From NCBI GenBank assembly GCA_900498245.1, contig LS998015.1:2641648-2705647 (forward strand): DNA of 64,000 nt, written 5' to 3'. Below the pieces are notes generated by a model. That model ran no database searches. It had not been told where the DNA came from and saw nothing but the letters and a program-made list of their open reading frames with translations. This stretch comes from Candidatus Zixiibacteriota bacterium. Its GTDB lineage: Bacteria > Zixibacteria > MSB-5A5 > GN15 > PGXB01. Both the position numbers and the translations under genes were made by a program. Shown piece by piece: positions 17,404-27,301 of the stretch. How positions within the stretch are numbered: position 1 is the stretch's first letter; every line of letters begins with the position of its first letter.

Positions 17404-20091
17404 TTATTTCAACCGCTCGGCAAGGATTTCGACGGGGTGGACGACATTGAATTTATTCCCCATTTCGGCGCGAATCTTCATCTGGCAGGCCGGACACGAG
17501 GTCGCCAGATATTCGGCCTCAATCCCCGCATAATCCTCTTTCTTTTTCGAAAACATCTGTTTCGATTCCTGGAAATGAAGGAACCCATAGGACCCCGCCT
17601 GGGCACAGCATCTGTTCGGATATAGCGGAGCGACAATTTCAAGATTGTTCAGGCGGCGTAAAAGTTTCTGCGGCTCATTATGCAGTCCCGCGGCCCGAAG
17701 ATGACAGGGATTGTGGTAGGTTACACGGGCCAGGCGGTCGGACGAAAATATCTCAAAATCTGGATTGAGATTCAATATATACTGGCTAATATCGAAGCAT
17801 TTTTCGGTCAGCGCTTCGGCCTTTCGATAATACGGGTCATCTTCTTCAAATAATTCCTTATAATCCTTCAATCGCAGAAGACAGGACGCACAGCCGGTAA
17901 TGACAGCTTGAAATCGCTCCAATTTATCGATATTGAATTTTGCTTTTGCCATCAAGTTATCGCGATGCCCGTAAACTTCATAAGGCAAACCGCAACATTT
18001 CTGCTCCGGGATTGAGACTTTTGCTCCGAGCCGGTCAAAGACCTTGAATACCGCCTCGCCGACCCGGGAAACCAGCAAATTGTCGGCACAGCCATGGAAG
18101 AAAGCAACGTCTCCCTTGTCATCAATCCGTTCCGGGAATCGCTGACGAATGCTTTTCGGGGCGATTTTGGGGAAGACAGCGCTTCGGTCCAGACCCGCCA
18201 CCGGTTTTCCCAATATGGCCAGGAGGCTTCTGCCGGCCCCGCTGGATATGAGAGGTTCGGCTACCCGGCTTATTTTTAATGACAGACTGAGGAGCCCTTC
18301 GGTGTTGGCGAAACCGGTGGCCATTTTGGAAACAAATGATGGTTTTACCTCTTTGTATTTGATTATCTCGGAAGCGATATCGACCCCGGCCGGGCAAACA
18401 GTCGCGCAGTTCTTGCAGTTCAAGCAGTATGAAAGATACCGAGTGAGATTCTTTCTTTTCTCTCCCGATTGATTGATCATGCGCAGCCAGCCCCGCGGAG
18501 AAAAATCTTCGCGGTGGAAAATATCATAAGCCGGGCAGTATCCATTGCACTTGCCGCAGGCGGCGCAATACGATCTGATTTTTTCGTAATCGATATTGAC
18601 CGTAAAAGGGGTATCGCTGATGATCACCCCGGGGGCAAAACGATGGTCCGGATCCAGAAGGTCTTTTATTTTGCGGAAGATGTCATAGATTTCCTCGCCG
18701 TACATTTTTCTAACCAGGGCGGCCCGCAGGCGACCGTCGGCATGCTCGGCGGTAGTCGATCCGCCCAGCGAAATCACGCGATCGTACACTTGATAATACA
18801 ACTTCTCCGCCAGGTTTCTGTCGGCGGGATCGTTTAAATCAAAGAGCGGTCTTATGTGAAGATTACCATCGCCGATATGTCCGAAAATGCCGTAGGTCAG
18901 ATGGTGCGCTTCGAATAAATTGACCGCGTAATCGATAAACGACGGGACCTCTTCGGGGGGAATCGAAATATCCTCGATAAGTGCCAGGGGACGCTTTTGG
19001 GGGTGATGACGGTACAGGGTCGGCACAATTGCTTTTCGGGCCTTCCAGAGATCCCCGGCCGATTCAGCGTTTTCAGCGAACTCGGGCGGCGTAACAAGAT
19101 CAAGCCTTGACACCAATCGCGTGAAGATACCTCTTTTGGCCAAAACCTCTTCATCAAATTCCACGAGCAACAGGGCGGCCGCTTCCCCGGGAATATTGAA
19201 TCTCTCTCGCCCGATTAATTTAAGAGTGGAGCCATCCACAATTTCCAGCCCTGACGGCGCCAGAGTGAGAATATCTTTGACCGCCCGCCCGGCCTCCACC
19301 AGCGAATGAAAATAAAGGCGGCAGGTGAGGATTTCCCGGGGAATCGGGAGCAGACGAAGAGTGGCGGAAGCCACGAGGCCCAACGTTCCTTCCGAACCGA
19401 CAATAAGAGCGGGGAAATTAAGAATTCCCCTTGTCAGGTCCTCGGCAATAACCCGCAAATTGTAACCGGCGGAATTTTTTTTGAGCCGGGGCCATCTATC
19501 GAGAATTAATTCCTGGTTTCCTTCAATCAGTTCAAATGCTTTTCGGTATTCAGGATTATAAAGATAGAAATTATTGACTTCACTTGAACCGGCCGGAATC
19601 TTTTTTAAAAGAGTTGTTTTACCATCGGGCTTTACGATGGAAATTTCCTCCACGAAATCGGATGTCAGACCGTATTTAACCGATCGGGGACCCGAAGAAT
19701 TATTGGCAATCATACCGCCAATCTGACAGGAATCACCTGATGACGGATCCGGCGGGAAGAAAAGGTTATATTTTTTGAGTGCCAGATTCAACTCTTCAAA
19801 GATAATTCCGGGCTCCGTTTTTACTTTTCCATTGATCGCGTCAAATTCCAGTATGGATCGTAGATTTCCGAAATCGAGGATTATCCCGGGGCCAATGGCA
19901 CCGCCGGAAAGGCCGGTTCCGCCGCCGCGAGCCGTGACTGAGATACCGGCTTTCTGTGCGGCATATACGGCTGCTGCAATTTCCTCGGCGCTATCGGGAG
20001 ATATTACAGAAATCGGCCGAATGGCATAAATGGAAGCATCCGACGAGTAGGCTGATAGTGTTGCCCTGGCGTTTCTGAATTTCTCGAACAT
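17404..20091 (-). CDS. GlcD-GlcF fusion: FAD and iron-sulfur 2-hydroxyacid dehydrogenase
   Basis: 895 residues. Residues about 20-230 form the FAD-binding PCMH domain (VTARGGGTGLSGGAIGP, PPDPSSGDSCQIGGMIANNSSG), and about 250-500 the FAD-oxidase C domain (GIFGHIGDGNLHIRP, TTAEHADGR). Two [4Fe-4S] ferredoxin motifs follow (CAACGKCNGYCP and CLNCKNCATVCP). Two CCG-type cysteine domains (KCCGLPYEVYGH and RCCAQAGSYGF) end the chain. The layout matches YdiJ and D-lactate dehydrogenase-like proteins that pass electrons to a membrane carrier. D-lactate or glycolate is likely but not proven. The N-terminus looks slightly short compared with relatives. Confidence 0.9.
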   Translation of the reverse strand: MFEKFRNARATLSAYSSDASIYAIRPISVISPDSAEEIAAAVYAAQKAGISVTARGGGTGLSGGAIGPGIILDFGNLRSILEFDAINGKVKTEPGIIFEELNLALKKYNLFFPPDPSSGDSCQIGGMIANNSSGPRSVKYGLTSDFVEEISIVKPDGKTTLLKKIPAGSSEVNNFYLYNPEYRKAFELIEGNQELILDRWPRLKKNSAGYNLRVIAEDLTRGILNFPALIVGSEGTLGLVASATLRLLPIPREILTCRLYFHSLVEAGRAVKDILTLAPSGLEIVDGSTLKLIGRERFNIPGEAAALLLVEFDEEVLAKRGIFTRLVSRLDLVTPPEFAENAESAGDLWKARKAIVPTLYRHHPQKRPLALIEDISIPPEEVPSFIDYAVNLFEAHHLTYGIFGHIGDGNLHIRPLFDLNDPADRNLAEKLYYQVYDRVISLGGSTTAEHADGRLRAALVRKMYGEEIYDIFRKIKDLLDPDHRFAPGVIISDTPFTVNIDYEKIRSYCAACGKCNGYCPAYDIFHREDFSPRGWLRMINQSGEKRKNLTRYLSYCLNCKNCATVCPAGVDIASEIIKYKEVKPSFVSKMATGFANTEGLLSLSLKISRVAEPLISSGAGRSLLAILGKPVAGLDRSAVFPKIAPKSIRQRFPERIDDKGDVAFFHGCADNLLVSRVGEAVFKVFDRLGAKVSIPEQKCCGLPYEVYGHRDNLMAKAKFNIDKLERFQAVITGCASCLLRLKDYKELFEEDDPYYRKAEALTEKCFDISQYILNLNPDFEIFSSDRLARVTYHNPCHLRAAGLHNEPQKLLRRLNNLEIVAPLYPNRCCAQAGSYGFLHFQESKQMFSKKKEDYAGIEAEYLATSCPACQMKIRAEMGNKFNVVHPVEILAERLK

Positions 20092-20261
20092 AAATCTCTG
20101 TCAAACCTTTTCTCTTGGGCCCGTTCCGCACGGCCGAAGCACATATTTTACGGCCAAAGAGGTAATATATCTAAAATTCTTTTTGGAGCAAATCATTATG
20201 TAAGACAAAAGAATACCGATATTAATATCAGGGATATTGTGAAAAAAATAACAATATTTTG

Positions 20262-20290
20262 TTGACAACGACTATGCTTTTGGTTATAAT
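20262..20290 (+). promoter_or_regulatory. Consensus sigma-70 promoter of the Rrf2 regulator
   Basis: TTGACA at 20262-20267, 17 bp, TATAAT at 20285-20290: both hexamers are perfect. Such strength suggests that repression, perhaps by the regulator itself, sets its output. Confidence 0.9.
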
Positions 20291-20320
20291 TTTATTGAAG
20301 ACTGAGAATACCGTTTTTAA

Positions 20321-20358
20321 TCAGTTTGGGCCTGCCATGGAGACCTGAACCAAACTGA
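20321..20358 (+). promoter_or_regulatory. Inverted repeat in Rrf2 leader next to the ribosome binding site
   Basis: TCAGTTTGG (20321-20329) and CCAAACTGA (20350-20358) are perfect 9-bp arms with a 20-nt spacer. The right arm ends inside TGAGGTG, the Shine-Dalgarno before the ATG at 20367. It could be an RNA hairpin that limits translation or a DNA operator downstream of the promoter. Confidence 0.6.
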
Positions 20359-20366
20359 GGTGTAAG

Positions 20367-20789
20367 ATGCAGTTCACTCGAGCAGAAGAATACGGAATTA
20401 TGGGGGTAATCTATCTGGCCGAGCAGGAGCGGGATCGGGTGGTTCCTTTATCGGAAATCGCCCAATCTCAAGATGTCCCCGAGAAGTTTCTCGCCAAAAT
20501 TTTTCAAAACCTGACAAAGGCGGGAGTGGTTCGTTCTCATCGCGGTGTCAAGGGCGGATTTACCTTCGCCAAGAATCCCGATGAAGTCACCATTCGCGAA
20601 ATTGTCGAAATCATTCAGGGTCCTTATCATTTGATTCGATGCCTTCACGAGGTCGACTGTTGCGAAAAATATAAGGAGTGCCCGATTCGATTGGTGCTGG
20701 AGGAAGCCGAAGAGAAACTTCTGGAGATATTTAACAAGTATAATATCGGCCAGATGATTTGCTGGAGAAAAACGCACGCTCCTTCCTGA
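20367..20789 (+). CDS. Rrf2-family transcriptional regulator, IscR-like
   Basis: 140 residues. The N-terminal winged helix ([46 protein letters not shown]) is standard Rrf2. Cysteines at 92, 98, 99 and 105 lie where IscR holds its [2Fe-2S] cluster (C92, C98, C104), so an iron-sulfur or redox sensor is likely. Targets may include nearby oxidoreductase genes such as the pyruvate:ferredoxin oxidoreductase at 21483, but that is inference from position. It has a perfect promoter and an inverted repeat in its leader, both of which suggest autoregulation. Confidence 0.9.
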   Translation: MQFTRAEEYGIMGVIYLAEQERDRVVPLSEIAQSQDVPEKFLAKIFQNLTKAGVVRSHRGVKGGFTFAKNPDEVTIREIVEIIQGPYHLIRCLHEVDCCEKYKECPIRLVLEEAEEKLLEIFNKYNIGQMICWRKTHAPS

Positions 20790-20875
20790 GCGGAGGCGCT
20801 TCTCCAAAAAGTGGTTTACTTGACTGGAAACTGGTAGTATATTGCCCTTTTGATTTTTTGGAATTAGGAGAAGAA

Positions 20876-21430
20876 ATGCCTGTCAAGTCAGACCGCTGGA
20901 TCAAGGAGATGTCGCTCAAGCATGAGATGATTAAGCCCTTCGCCGCCAAACAGATCAAGAAGGGCGTGAGTTACGGTTTGTCATCATACGGTTATGACAT
21001 TCGTGTTGCCGATGAATTCAAGATTTTCACCGACGTCAATTCCGACATAATAGATCCCAAGAATTTTTCCACCGGCTCATTTGTTGATGTTCGTGCCAAG
21101 TCGATTCTGGTTCCCCCGAACTCCTTCGCGCTGGCCCGATCCGTGGAATATTTCAAGATTCCCCGCGAAGTCATCACCATCTGTCTCGGCAAATCGACAT
21201 ACGCCCGCTGCGGCATTATTGTCAATGTAACCCCTTTCGAACCCGAGTGGGAAGGTCACGCCACTCTGGAAATTTCCAACACCACTCCCCTGCCCGCCAA
21301 AATCTACGCCAACGAGGGAATTGCCCAGATTATTTTCCTCGGGGCCGATGAAATTTGCATGACGTCCTACAAGGACAAGAAAGGGAAATACCAGGGCCAG
21401 CGAAATATCACTCTGCCCAAGACGATCTAG
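20876..21430 (+). CDS. dcd: dCTP deaminase
   Basis: 184 residues from the ATG at 20876, which has AGGAG 5 nt upstream. A longer in-frame reading from 20759 overlaps the Rrf2 gene and lacks homology, so it is rejected. The enzyme deaminates dCTP to dUTP for dTMP synthesis. Recognisable blocks are [22 protein letters not shown] (substrate-binding Ser/Arg) and [14 protein letters not shown], which includes the conserved catalytic Glu. Whether it also hydrolyses dUTP cannot be told. It is followed 52 nt later by nifJ on the same strand. Confidence 0.95.
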   Translation: MPVKSDRWIKEMSLKHEMIKPFAAKQIKKGVSYGLSSYGYDIRVADEFKIFTDVNSDIIDPKNFSTGSFVDVRAKSILVPPNSFALARSVEYFKIPREVITICLGKSTYARCGIIVNVTPFEPEWEGHATLEISNTTPLPAKIYANEGIAQIIFLGADEICMTSYKDKKGKYQGQRNITLPKTI

Positions 21431-21482
21431 GTGTATAAATTTTAGAAGATTAAATAAGATATAAAAACTGGAGATAGATATT

Positions 21483-24400
21483 ATGCCAAACAAGACAGAA
21501 TTGTCCACGAAAAAGGCGGCCTCCGCGGCCAAATCGGCCAAGAAGAGAAGCATGATTACCCTTGACGGGAACTCGGCCGCCGCCTATGTAGCCCACGCTT
21601 TAAGCGAAGTAATAGCGATATATCCGATCACACCTTCCTCCAATATGGGGGAAATTGCCGATGCCAAATCGGCCGACCTGGAAACCAATATCTGGGGCAC
21701 GATCCCGAACGTGGTGGAGATGCAGTCCGAAGGCGGCGCCTCCGGAGCCGTTCATGGGGCGGCCACGGCCGGCGCTCTGACGACGACCTTCACGGCCTCT
21801 CAGGGTTTGCTTCTGATGATTCCGAATATGTTTAAAATCGCCGGCGAATTGACCCCGACCGTTTTTCATATTTCCGCCCGAACGGTCGCCACGCACGCCC
21901 TTTCCATCTTCGGTGATCATTCCGATGTCATGGCGGCCCGCTCCACCGGATTCGGAATGCTGGCATCGGGATCGGTGCAGGAAGTCATGGATATGGCCCT
22001 TATCGCGCATGCCGCGACTCTGGAAAGCCATGTTCCCTTCATGCACTTTTTCGACGGATTCCGCACCTCCCACGAGGAACAGAAAATCGAGCAGTTTGAT
22101 TTTGACGATATGCGCGCCGTAATAGACGAAAGAGCGGTGGAAAACCACCGCCAGCGCGCCCTGAGTCCGGATCACCCGACTCTTAAGGGCTCCTCGCAGA
22201 ATCCCGATGTATTTTTCCAGGCTCGCGAAACGGTCAATAAATATTACCAGAAGGCCCCCGCCATAGTACAGGATGTAATGAACCGCTTTGCCAAAGTGGT
22301 TGGAAGGAAATATCATCTTTTCGATTATTACGGACATCCGCAGGCCGACCGTGTGGCCGTCATAATGGCCTCCGGCGGCGAAACGATGCATGAAATGATC
22401 GATTATCTCAACGGTAAAGGACAGAAAGTCGGCTTGATCAAGGTTCGTCTGTATCGGCCCTTCTCCGTGGATGCTTTTCTTAAGGCCCTGCCCAAGACCG
22501 TCAAGAAGATTGCCGTCCTCGATCGTACCAAGGAGCCGGGATCGGTCGGCGAACCCCTGTTCACCGATGTACAGGCGGCCATCAGTGAAGGCGTGAAAGG
22601 CGGCACGGCGCCGTTCAAGTCATTCCCGCTGGTTGTCGGGGGTCGCTATGGTTTGAGTTCCAAAGAATTCAATCCCCCTATGGCCAAGGCGGTCTATGAT
22701 AATTTGAAGGCCGCCAAACCGAAAAATCATTTTACGGTCGGCATAACCGACGATGTCACCAAAACCAGTCTCGATGTCGATTACAGTTTCAATATCGAGC
22801 CGGATGAGGTTTTTCGCGGGCTGTTTTACGGACTCGGCTCCGACGGGACGGTCGGCGCCAATAAGAATTCCATCAAAATCATCGGCGAGAATACCTCCAA
22901 TTATGCTCAGGGATATTTCGTTTACGATTCCAAGAAGGCCGGAGCCGTAACCGTCTCGCATATTCGTTTCGGTAAAAAACCGATTCGGAGCCCGTATCAA
23001 ATCAGTTCGGCCAAATTTGTCGCCTGCCACAATTTCTCCTTCCTGGAACGGTATGACATGCTTTCTCCGCTGGTTCCCGGCGGAACCTTCCTCCTGACCA
23101 GCCCCTTCGGGCCCGATGAAGTCTGGGACAATATCCCGATTGAGGTGCAGAAGCAGATTATAGAAAAGAAGGCTAAATTCTATGTTATCGACGCCATCAG
23201 TCTCGCGAAAGAATTGGGCTTGGGCGGACGAATCAACATGATCATGCAGACGGCGTTCTTTGTCATCAGCGGAATCCTGCCCCGTGAGGAAGCCATACAG
23301 GCGATCAAGGATGCCCTGAAAAAGACATACGGCCACAAAGGTGAAAAAGTGGTCCAGATGAATTATGCCTCCGTCGACGCCGCCGTCAGCAATATCCACG
23401 AAGTGAAGTATCCGAATAGGGCCACCAGCAAGATTAAGAAACCCCCGCTGGTTCCCAAAGATGCCCCCGAATTTGTCCGCAAGGTAACCGCCACTATCAT
23501 TGCCGGAAAAGGCGATACGGTCCCGGTCTCGGCCATGCCGGATGATGGGACTTTCATGACCGGCACGACCCGGTACGAGAAGCGGAATATCGCCGTCGAA
23601 ATCCCGGTCTGGGATGAGCAACTTTGTATCCAGTGCGGTATCTGCTCGATTGTCTGCCCCCACGCCGCCATCAGAATGAAATTCTATGACGGTAAAATCC
23701 TGGCCAATGCGCCGGAGACTTTCAAAGCGGTTGACGGAAAGACCAAGCAGTACGAAGGGTACAAGTACACGCTTCAGGTGGCGCCCGAGGATTGTACCGG
23801 ATGCGAGGTCTGTGTTAATGCCTGCCCCGTGGTGGCCAAAGATGCGGAAGGAAATAAGACGAATCACAAGGCGATTAATATGGCCCCGCAATTTCCTCTA
23901 CGCACAGCCGAAGCCAAAAACTTCGAGTTCTTCCTTTCCATTCCCGAAACCAATCCTTCGCTTTACAATATCGAGACCGTAAAGGGCAGTCAGCTGGTTA
24001 AACCGCTTTTTGAATTTTCGGGAGCCTGCGCCGGTTGCGGCGAGACCCCATACATAAAACTGGTATCACAACTCTTCGGCGACCGGGCCCTGATCGGCAA
24101 TGCCACCGGATGCTCTTCAATTTACGGCGGGAATCTTCCGACCACCCCCTATTGCAAACGTTCCGATGGTCTTGGCCCGGCCTGGTCGAATTCGCTTTTT
24201 GAAGATAACGCCGAATTTGCCCTCGGTATGAGGCTGGCGGTCGACAAAATGAGCGAGCACGCTCTCGAACTGGTCCAGAAGATTTTCCCGGAATTGTATG
24301 ACGAATTCAAGAACGCCGATCAGAATTCGCAGGCCGGAATTGAAGCGCAGCGCGCCCGGGTCAAGGATCTTAAGGGCAAACTGGCGCGAATCAACGGCCC

Positions 24401-25109
24401 CGACGCCGCGAATCTTCTGTCTTTAGCCGATTATTTGGTGAAGAAATCGGTCTGGGCCTTCGGCGGCGACGGTTGGGCCTACGATATCGGTTTCGGCGGG
24501 CTGGATCATGTCCTGGCCTCGGGCCGCAATGTCAATGTAATGGTTCTGGATACCGAAGTTTACTCCAACACCGGTGGGCAGATGTCGAAATCGTCGCCGA
24601 TGGGGGCCGTGGCCAAGTTCGCCGCCGCCGGGAAACCGCTTCCGAAAAAAGATCTCGGTATGATTATGATGGCCTATGGCAATGTCTATGTAGCGCAGAT
24701 TGCCATCGGCGCCAGCCAGAATCAGGCCGTTAAGGCGATTGTCGAAGCCGAGAAGTACCAAGGGCCGTCGCTGGTTATCGCCTATTCGCACTGCATCGCC
24801 CATGGTATCGATATGGCTCACGGGCTGGAAGAAGGAAAGAAGGCGGTGGATTCGGGCCACTGGATCCTGTACCGTTTCAATCCGGATCTGGCGAAACAGG
24901 GAAAGAATCCCCTACAGGTCGACAGCAAAGAGCCATCGATCAGTTATCGCGATTATGCTCTCGGCGAAGTTCGTTTCCGAACCCTCTTGACGAGTATGCC
25001 GGAAAGAGCCGAAATGCTTCTAAAACAGGCCCAGGAAGATGCCTATAAGCGATACAACCTGTATAAGCAGTTGGCGGCCATCGACTATAGCCATATGACT
25101 CAGAAATAA
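21483..25109 (+). CDS. nifJ: Pyruvate:ferredoxin (flavodoxin) oxidoreductase, single chain
   Basis: 1208 residues, the normal size of the fused homodimeric enzyme. It converts pyruvate and CoA to acetyl-CoA and CO2 and reduces ferredoxin. Domain I has YPITPSSNMGE. Two [4Fe-4S] motifs lie near 714 and 770 (CIQCGICSIVCP, CTGCEVCVNACP). A further cluster ligand set is near CAGCGETPY, and the TPP domain has GDGWAYDIGFGGLDH and NTGGQMSKSSPMGA. An Ala/Lys-rich extension of about 23 residues precedes the conserved start, and the second Met (SMITLDGN) could be an alternative. GGAG precedes the ATG. Its acetyl-CoA could feed Pta and citrate synthase. Confidence 0.97.
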   Translation: MPNKTELSTKKAASAAKSAKKRSMITLDGNSAAAYVAHALSEVIAIYPITPSSNMGEIADAKSADLETNIWGTIPNVVEMQSEGGASGAVHGAATAGALTTTFTASQGLLLMIPNMFKIAGELTPTVFHISARTVATHALSIFGDHSDVMAARSTGFGMLASGSVQEVMDMALIAHAATLESHVPFMHFFDGFRTSHEEQKIEQFDFDDMRAVIDERAVENHRQRALSPDHPTLKGSSQNPDVFFQARETVNKYYQKAPAIVQDVMNRFAKVVGRKYHLFDYYGHPQADRVAVIMASGGETMHEMIDYLNGKGQKVGLIKVRLYRPFSVDAFLKALPKTVKKIAVLDRTKEPGSVGEPLFTDVQAAISEGVKGGTAPFKSFPLVVGGRYGLSSKEFNPPMAKAVYDNLKAAKPKNHFTVGITDDVTKTSLDVDYSFNIEPDEVFRGLFYGLGSDGTVGANKNSIKIIGENTSNYAQGYFVYDSKKAGAVTVSHIRFGKKPIRSPYQISSAKFVACHNFSFLERYDMLSPLVPGGTFLLTSPFGPDEVWDNIPIEVQKQIIEKKAKFYVIDAISLAKELGLGGRINMIMQTAFFVISGILPREEAIQAIKDALKKTYGHKGEKVVQMNYASVDAAVSNIHEVKYPNRATSKIKKPPLVPKDAPEFVRKVTATIIAGKGDTVPVSAMPDDGTFMTGTTRYEKRNIAVEIPVWDEQLCIQCGICSIVCPHAAIRMKFYDGKILANAPETFKAVDGKTKQYEGYKYTLQVAPEDCTGCEVCVNACPVVAKDAEGNKTNHKAINMAPQFPLRTAEAKNFEFFLSIPETNPSLYNIETVKGSQLVKPLFEFSGACAGCGETPYIKLVSQLFGDRALIGNATGCSSIYGGNLPTTPYCKRSDGLGPAWSNSLFEDNAEFALGMRLAVDKMSEHALELVQKIFPELYDEFKNADQNSQAGIEAQRARVKDLKGKLARINGPDAANLLSLADYLVKKSVWAFGGDGWAYDIGFGGLDHVLASGRNVNVMVLDTEVYSNTGGQMSKSSPMGAVAKFAAAGKPLPKKDLGMIMMAYGNVYVAQIAIGASQNQAVKAIVEAEKYQGPSLVIAYSHCIAHGIDMAHGLEEGKKAVDSGHWILYRFNPDLAKQGKNPLQVDSKEPSISYRDYALGEVRFRTLLTSMPERAEMLLKQAQEDAYKRYNLYKQLAAIDYSHMTQK

Positions 25110-25124
25110 GATCTGATTTTCTGC

Positions 25125-25155
25125 AAAAAGGGCAGGTCTCCCCTGCCCTTTTTTT
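25125..25155 (+). terminator. Terminator of nifJ
   Basis: GC-rich stem GGGCAGG / CCTGCCC preceded by A and followed by seven T, 15 nt after the nifJ stop. A textbook intrinsic terminator. Confidence 0.93.
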
Positions 25156-25287
25156 ATTTTATATCGCCATAATAACATTATAGACAATCACTTACGACTA
25201 TTGTCGTCAGAGCATTTTTTTAAAGAATCTCTATTTATTTCCGATAATTAAAGAGACAATCGAAATCTTTGGTTTTAAGGAGGATCT

Positions 25288-26163
25288 ATGATCAGAAGAG
25301 TCGTATCTCTCTTAGCGGTACTCTTTCTGGTATCGACAGTTGTTTCGGCCTTCGGTCAGACGGAAGACGAAATAGTCGCCAATTACCTTAAGAAGGCGGA
25401 AAAGAAACAGGAGCACGCCCGGAAGAATAAAATCGGCTTTTTCTCGGTTCATTTTGCCTACGGAAAACTGCCGGACAAGAGCCCCAATAACTTATTTGTC
25501 AGTTACTCCAATAGTCGCATTCGTCCACTTGACGCCGGTTCCGGCAAACTCGAAGGCGCTTATCGGTCCGACCAGATTGGCATAAATGCCGGAATGATGG
25601 TGACGCCAAAACTGGCTTTCAAAGTCAACTTCGAATATTGGCTCAAAATGGGCTCGAATACGACCGGCAACTATAATTTTGCCGTGGAGCCGCTTGGGGT
25701 CCAGAATGATTTTAATCTCCGTTCCGAAATGCAGGTTCTTGGTTTCGGCGGCGGTCTCGATTATTACCTCTTGAATCCGCCGGACAAAGACGGCCATATA
25801 AATTCCTTGTCCCTTCGGGTCGGCGGCGGTGGGGGCTATTACATGGCGAAATGGGATATCTGGCAGGGCAGCAGTTCCTTTAATCTCTCCACCCAGACCT
25901 ACGATGCGAATGCTGAGCCGATTAAGGGCAATGCCGGCAGTTTCTACGGCTCGGTCGGTATCGACTACCCGATCCGGTTCTTCGACATGGTTTTGGGCAT
26001 GGAAGGTCAGTACCAGTATCTGAACTTTAAGAATGTCCATTCGTATAATACTGCGGGAGATGAGCTGTATCTAACTTACACTGATAGCTCAAACGACCGC
26101 GTTGACATTGACTTTTCCGGACTTAGGGCCAAGATTGAACTCAGGAAATTTTTCCGCTGGTAA
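25288..26163 (+). CDS. Outer-membrane beta-barrel-like protein, unknown function
   Basis: 291 residues. A signal peptide spans about 1-24 (LLAVLFLVSTVVSAFGQ). A short charged helix follows (IVANYLKKAEKKQEHARKNK). The remainder alternates aromatic, glycine and polar residues (LRVGGGGGYYMAKWDIW, VGIDYPIRFFDMVLGMEGQYQYL) as in outer-membrane barrels, and the last residues are ELRKFFRW, an aromatic end typical of BAM substrates. I do not recognise a family. AAGGAGGATCT before the ATG is a very strong ribosome binding site, so it may be abundant. Confidence 0.75.
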   Translation: MIRRVVSLLAVLFLVSTVVSAFGQTEDEIVANYLKKAEKKQEHARKNKIGFFSVHFAYGKLPDKSPNNLFVSYSNSRIRPLDAGSGKLEGAYRSDQIGINAGMMVTPKLAFKVNFEYWLKMGSNTTGNYNFAVEPLGVQNDFNLRSEMQVLGFGGGLDYYLLNPPDKDGHINSLSLRVGGGGGYYMAKWDIWQGSSSFNLSTQTYDANAEPIKGNAGSFYGSVGIDYPIRFFDMVLGMEGQYQYLNFKNVHSYNTAGDELYLTYTDSSNDRVDIDFSGLRAKIELRKFFRW

Positions 26164-26170
26164 AATGACA

Positions 26171-26198
26171 TTGACAGCCGGCGAATATCTCCTATCTT
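26171..26198 (+). promoter_or_regulatory. Promoter of the propeller protein gene
   Basis: TTGACA at 26171-26176, 16 bp, TATCTT at 26193-26198. It places transcription start downstream of an in-frame ATG at 26197, which supports the later TTG start at 26242. Confidence 0.6.
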
Positions 26199-26241
26199 GC
26201 CCCCGGTACGGAAGTTGGACATTCAGAATGTGAGGAGTAAT

Positions 26242-27246
26242 TTGAGAAAATTGTCTCATTTTTCGTTTCTGGTGCTGTTTTTCAGCTCCGCCCTGATTAT
26301 GGCACAGCCGACATTACCGCCGGATCGTGCCGGGCAAATCGGGGCCCCGCTGGGCAAGATTGCTTTCATTCGCGATGGTGATCTCTGGGTGATGAATTGG
26401 GACGGAAGTAACCAGTTTAAGGTGGTCGCGGCTCAAAATGCCGACGGTCGGATATCGTGGGCTCCCGACAATCGCCGCATCGCTTTCTGTCGGCGCGGGC
26501 AGGTTGATTTGAAGGGGCCGGATAATCTCGGCGGACGGCATAATGTTTATGATATTTTTATAGGGTACCTCGACTCCGCCAAAACCAATACCAATTGGTG
26601 GTTTCGCTTAACCGATGATCTCGGCTCAAGACATCCGGAATGGTCGGCTGACGGCTCCAAAATTATCTTTACCAAGGACCTGAATGCCAATACCATAAAT
26701 GCCCTTATGCCGAACTATCAAACGTGCCTTTCCGATACCACCGGCGGTTCACAGCAGGTTATGGTGCAAAACTGGAAGGATGCCGACCGTTTTGCGGTCA
26801 TGCCGACTCTGGCGCCCGACGGCCGCTACGCTTTCGTGCTTCTGAAAAACTTGAAAGATAGCAAAGCTTCCGGAGTGGTTGTGGCGCCGCCCGGTCTGAC
26901 AAGTTTGTCCGACGAGGAACTGAAGGCCAAAGCCAAGTATCTTCCGGGGGCCACGGCTCCGGCCTGGTCGCCTGATGGAAAATGGATCGCCGTGATTCAG
27001 AATGATGCCTCCGGGCAAGGAATCTTTATCGTGAGTCCCGACCTGACGGAGAAATTTATCGTCTACAGGCCGAACGCAGGGCAAGTGGTTCAGACCTATC
27101 CGCTGTCATGGTCTCCTGATTCCAAATGGCTCACTTTTGCTCTGCAGGACGGAACTGTCTGGATTATCAATATAACAGGTGGAGGGCTAAAACAGATATT
27201 ATCTCCAGGAATGAACCTGGCACCTGCTTGGTCGAAAAAAATATAA
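26242..27246 (+). CDS. Secreted TolB-like beta-propeller (PD40 repeats)
   Basis: 334 residues from TTG 26242, which has GAGGAG just upstream and directly begins a signal peptide (LRKLSHFSFLVLFFSSALIMAQ). An ATG at 26197 would add 15 residues but overlaps the promoter. The body has PD40/TolB-type blades: GKIAFIRDGDLWVMNWDGSN, GRISWAPDNRRIAF, HPEWSADGSKIIF, APAWSPDGKWIAVI and PLSWSPDSKWLTFA. Such propellers act in the periplasm as binding scaffolds. It is not TolB itself, since the TolB N-terminal domain and Pal neighbour are missing. Function is unknown. Confidence 0.82.
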   Translation: MRKLSHFSFLVLFFSSALIMAQPTLPPDRAGQIGAPLGKIAFIRDGDLWVMNWDGSNQFKVVAAQNADGRISWAPDNRRIAFCRRGQVDLKGPDNLGGRHNVYDIFIGYLDSAKTNTNWWFRLTDDLGSRHPEWSADGSKIIFTKDLNANTINALMPNYQTCLSDTTGGSQQVMVQNWKDADRFAVMPTLAPDGRYAFVLLKNLKDSKASGVVVAPPGLTSLSDEELKAKAKYLPGATAPAWSPDGKWIAVIQNDASGQGIFIVSPDLTEKFIVYRPNAGQVVQTYPLSWSPDSKWLTFALQDGTVWIINITGGGLKQILSPGMNLAPAWSKKI

Positions 27247-27265
27247 TTCAGTGATCTTCCTTAAC

Positions 27266-27295
27266 AAAAACCCCCGCCGCGCGGCGGGGGTTTTT
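27266..27295. terminator. Bidirectional terminator between propeller gene and pepA
   Basis: Perfect 10-bp GC stem CCCCCGCCGC / GCGGCGGGGG flanked by A5 and T5. It serves the plus-strand gene ending at 27246 and the minus-strand pepA ending at 27302. Confidence 0.95.
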
Positions 27296-27301
27296 ATTAA
27301 T

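Noticed and set aside
20759-20875. Extended N-terminus of dCTP deaminase
   Set aside because: It overlaps the end of the Rrf2 gene and has no similarity to the family; the ATG at 20876 has AGGAG at proper distance.
22620-23891. A 423-residue open frame on the minus strand opposite nifJ
   Set aside because: Shadow of a conserved coding sequence, with no motif or start signal of its own.
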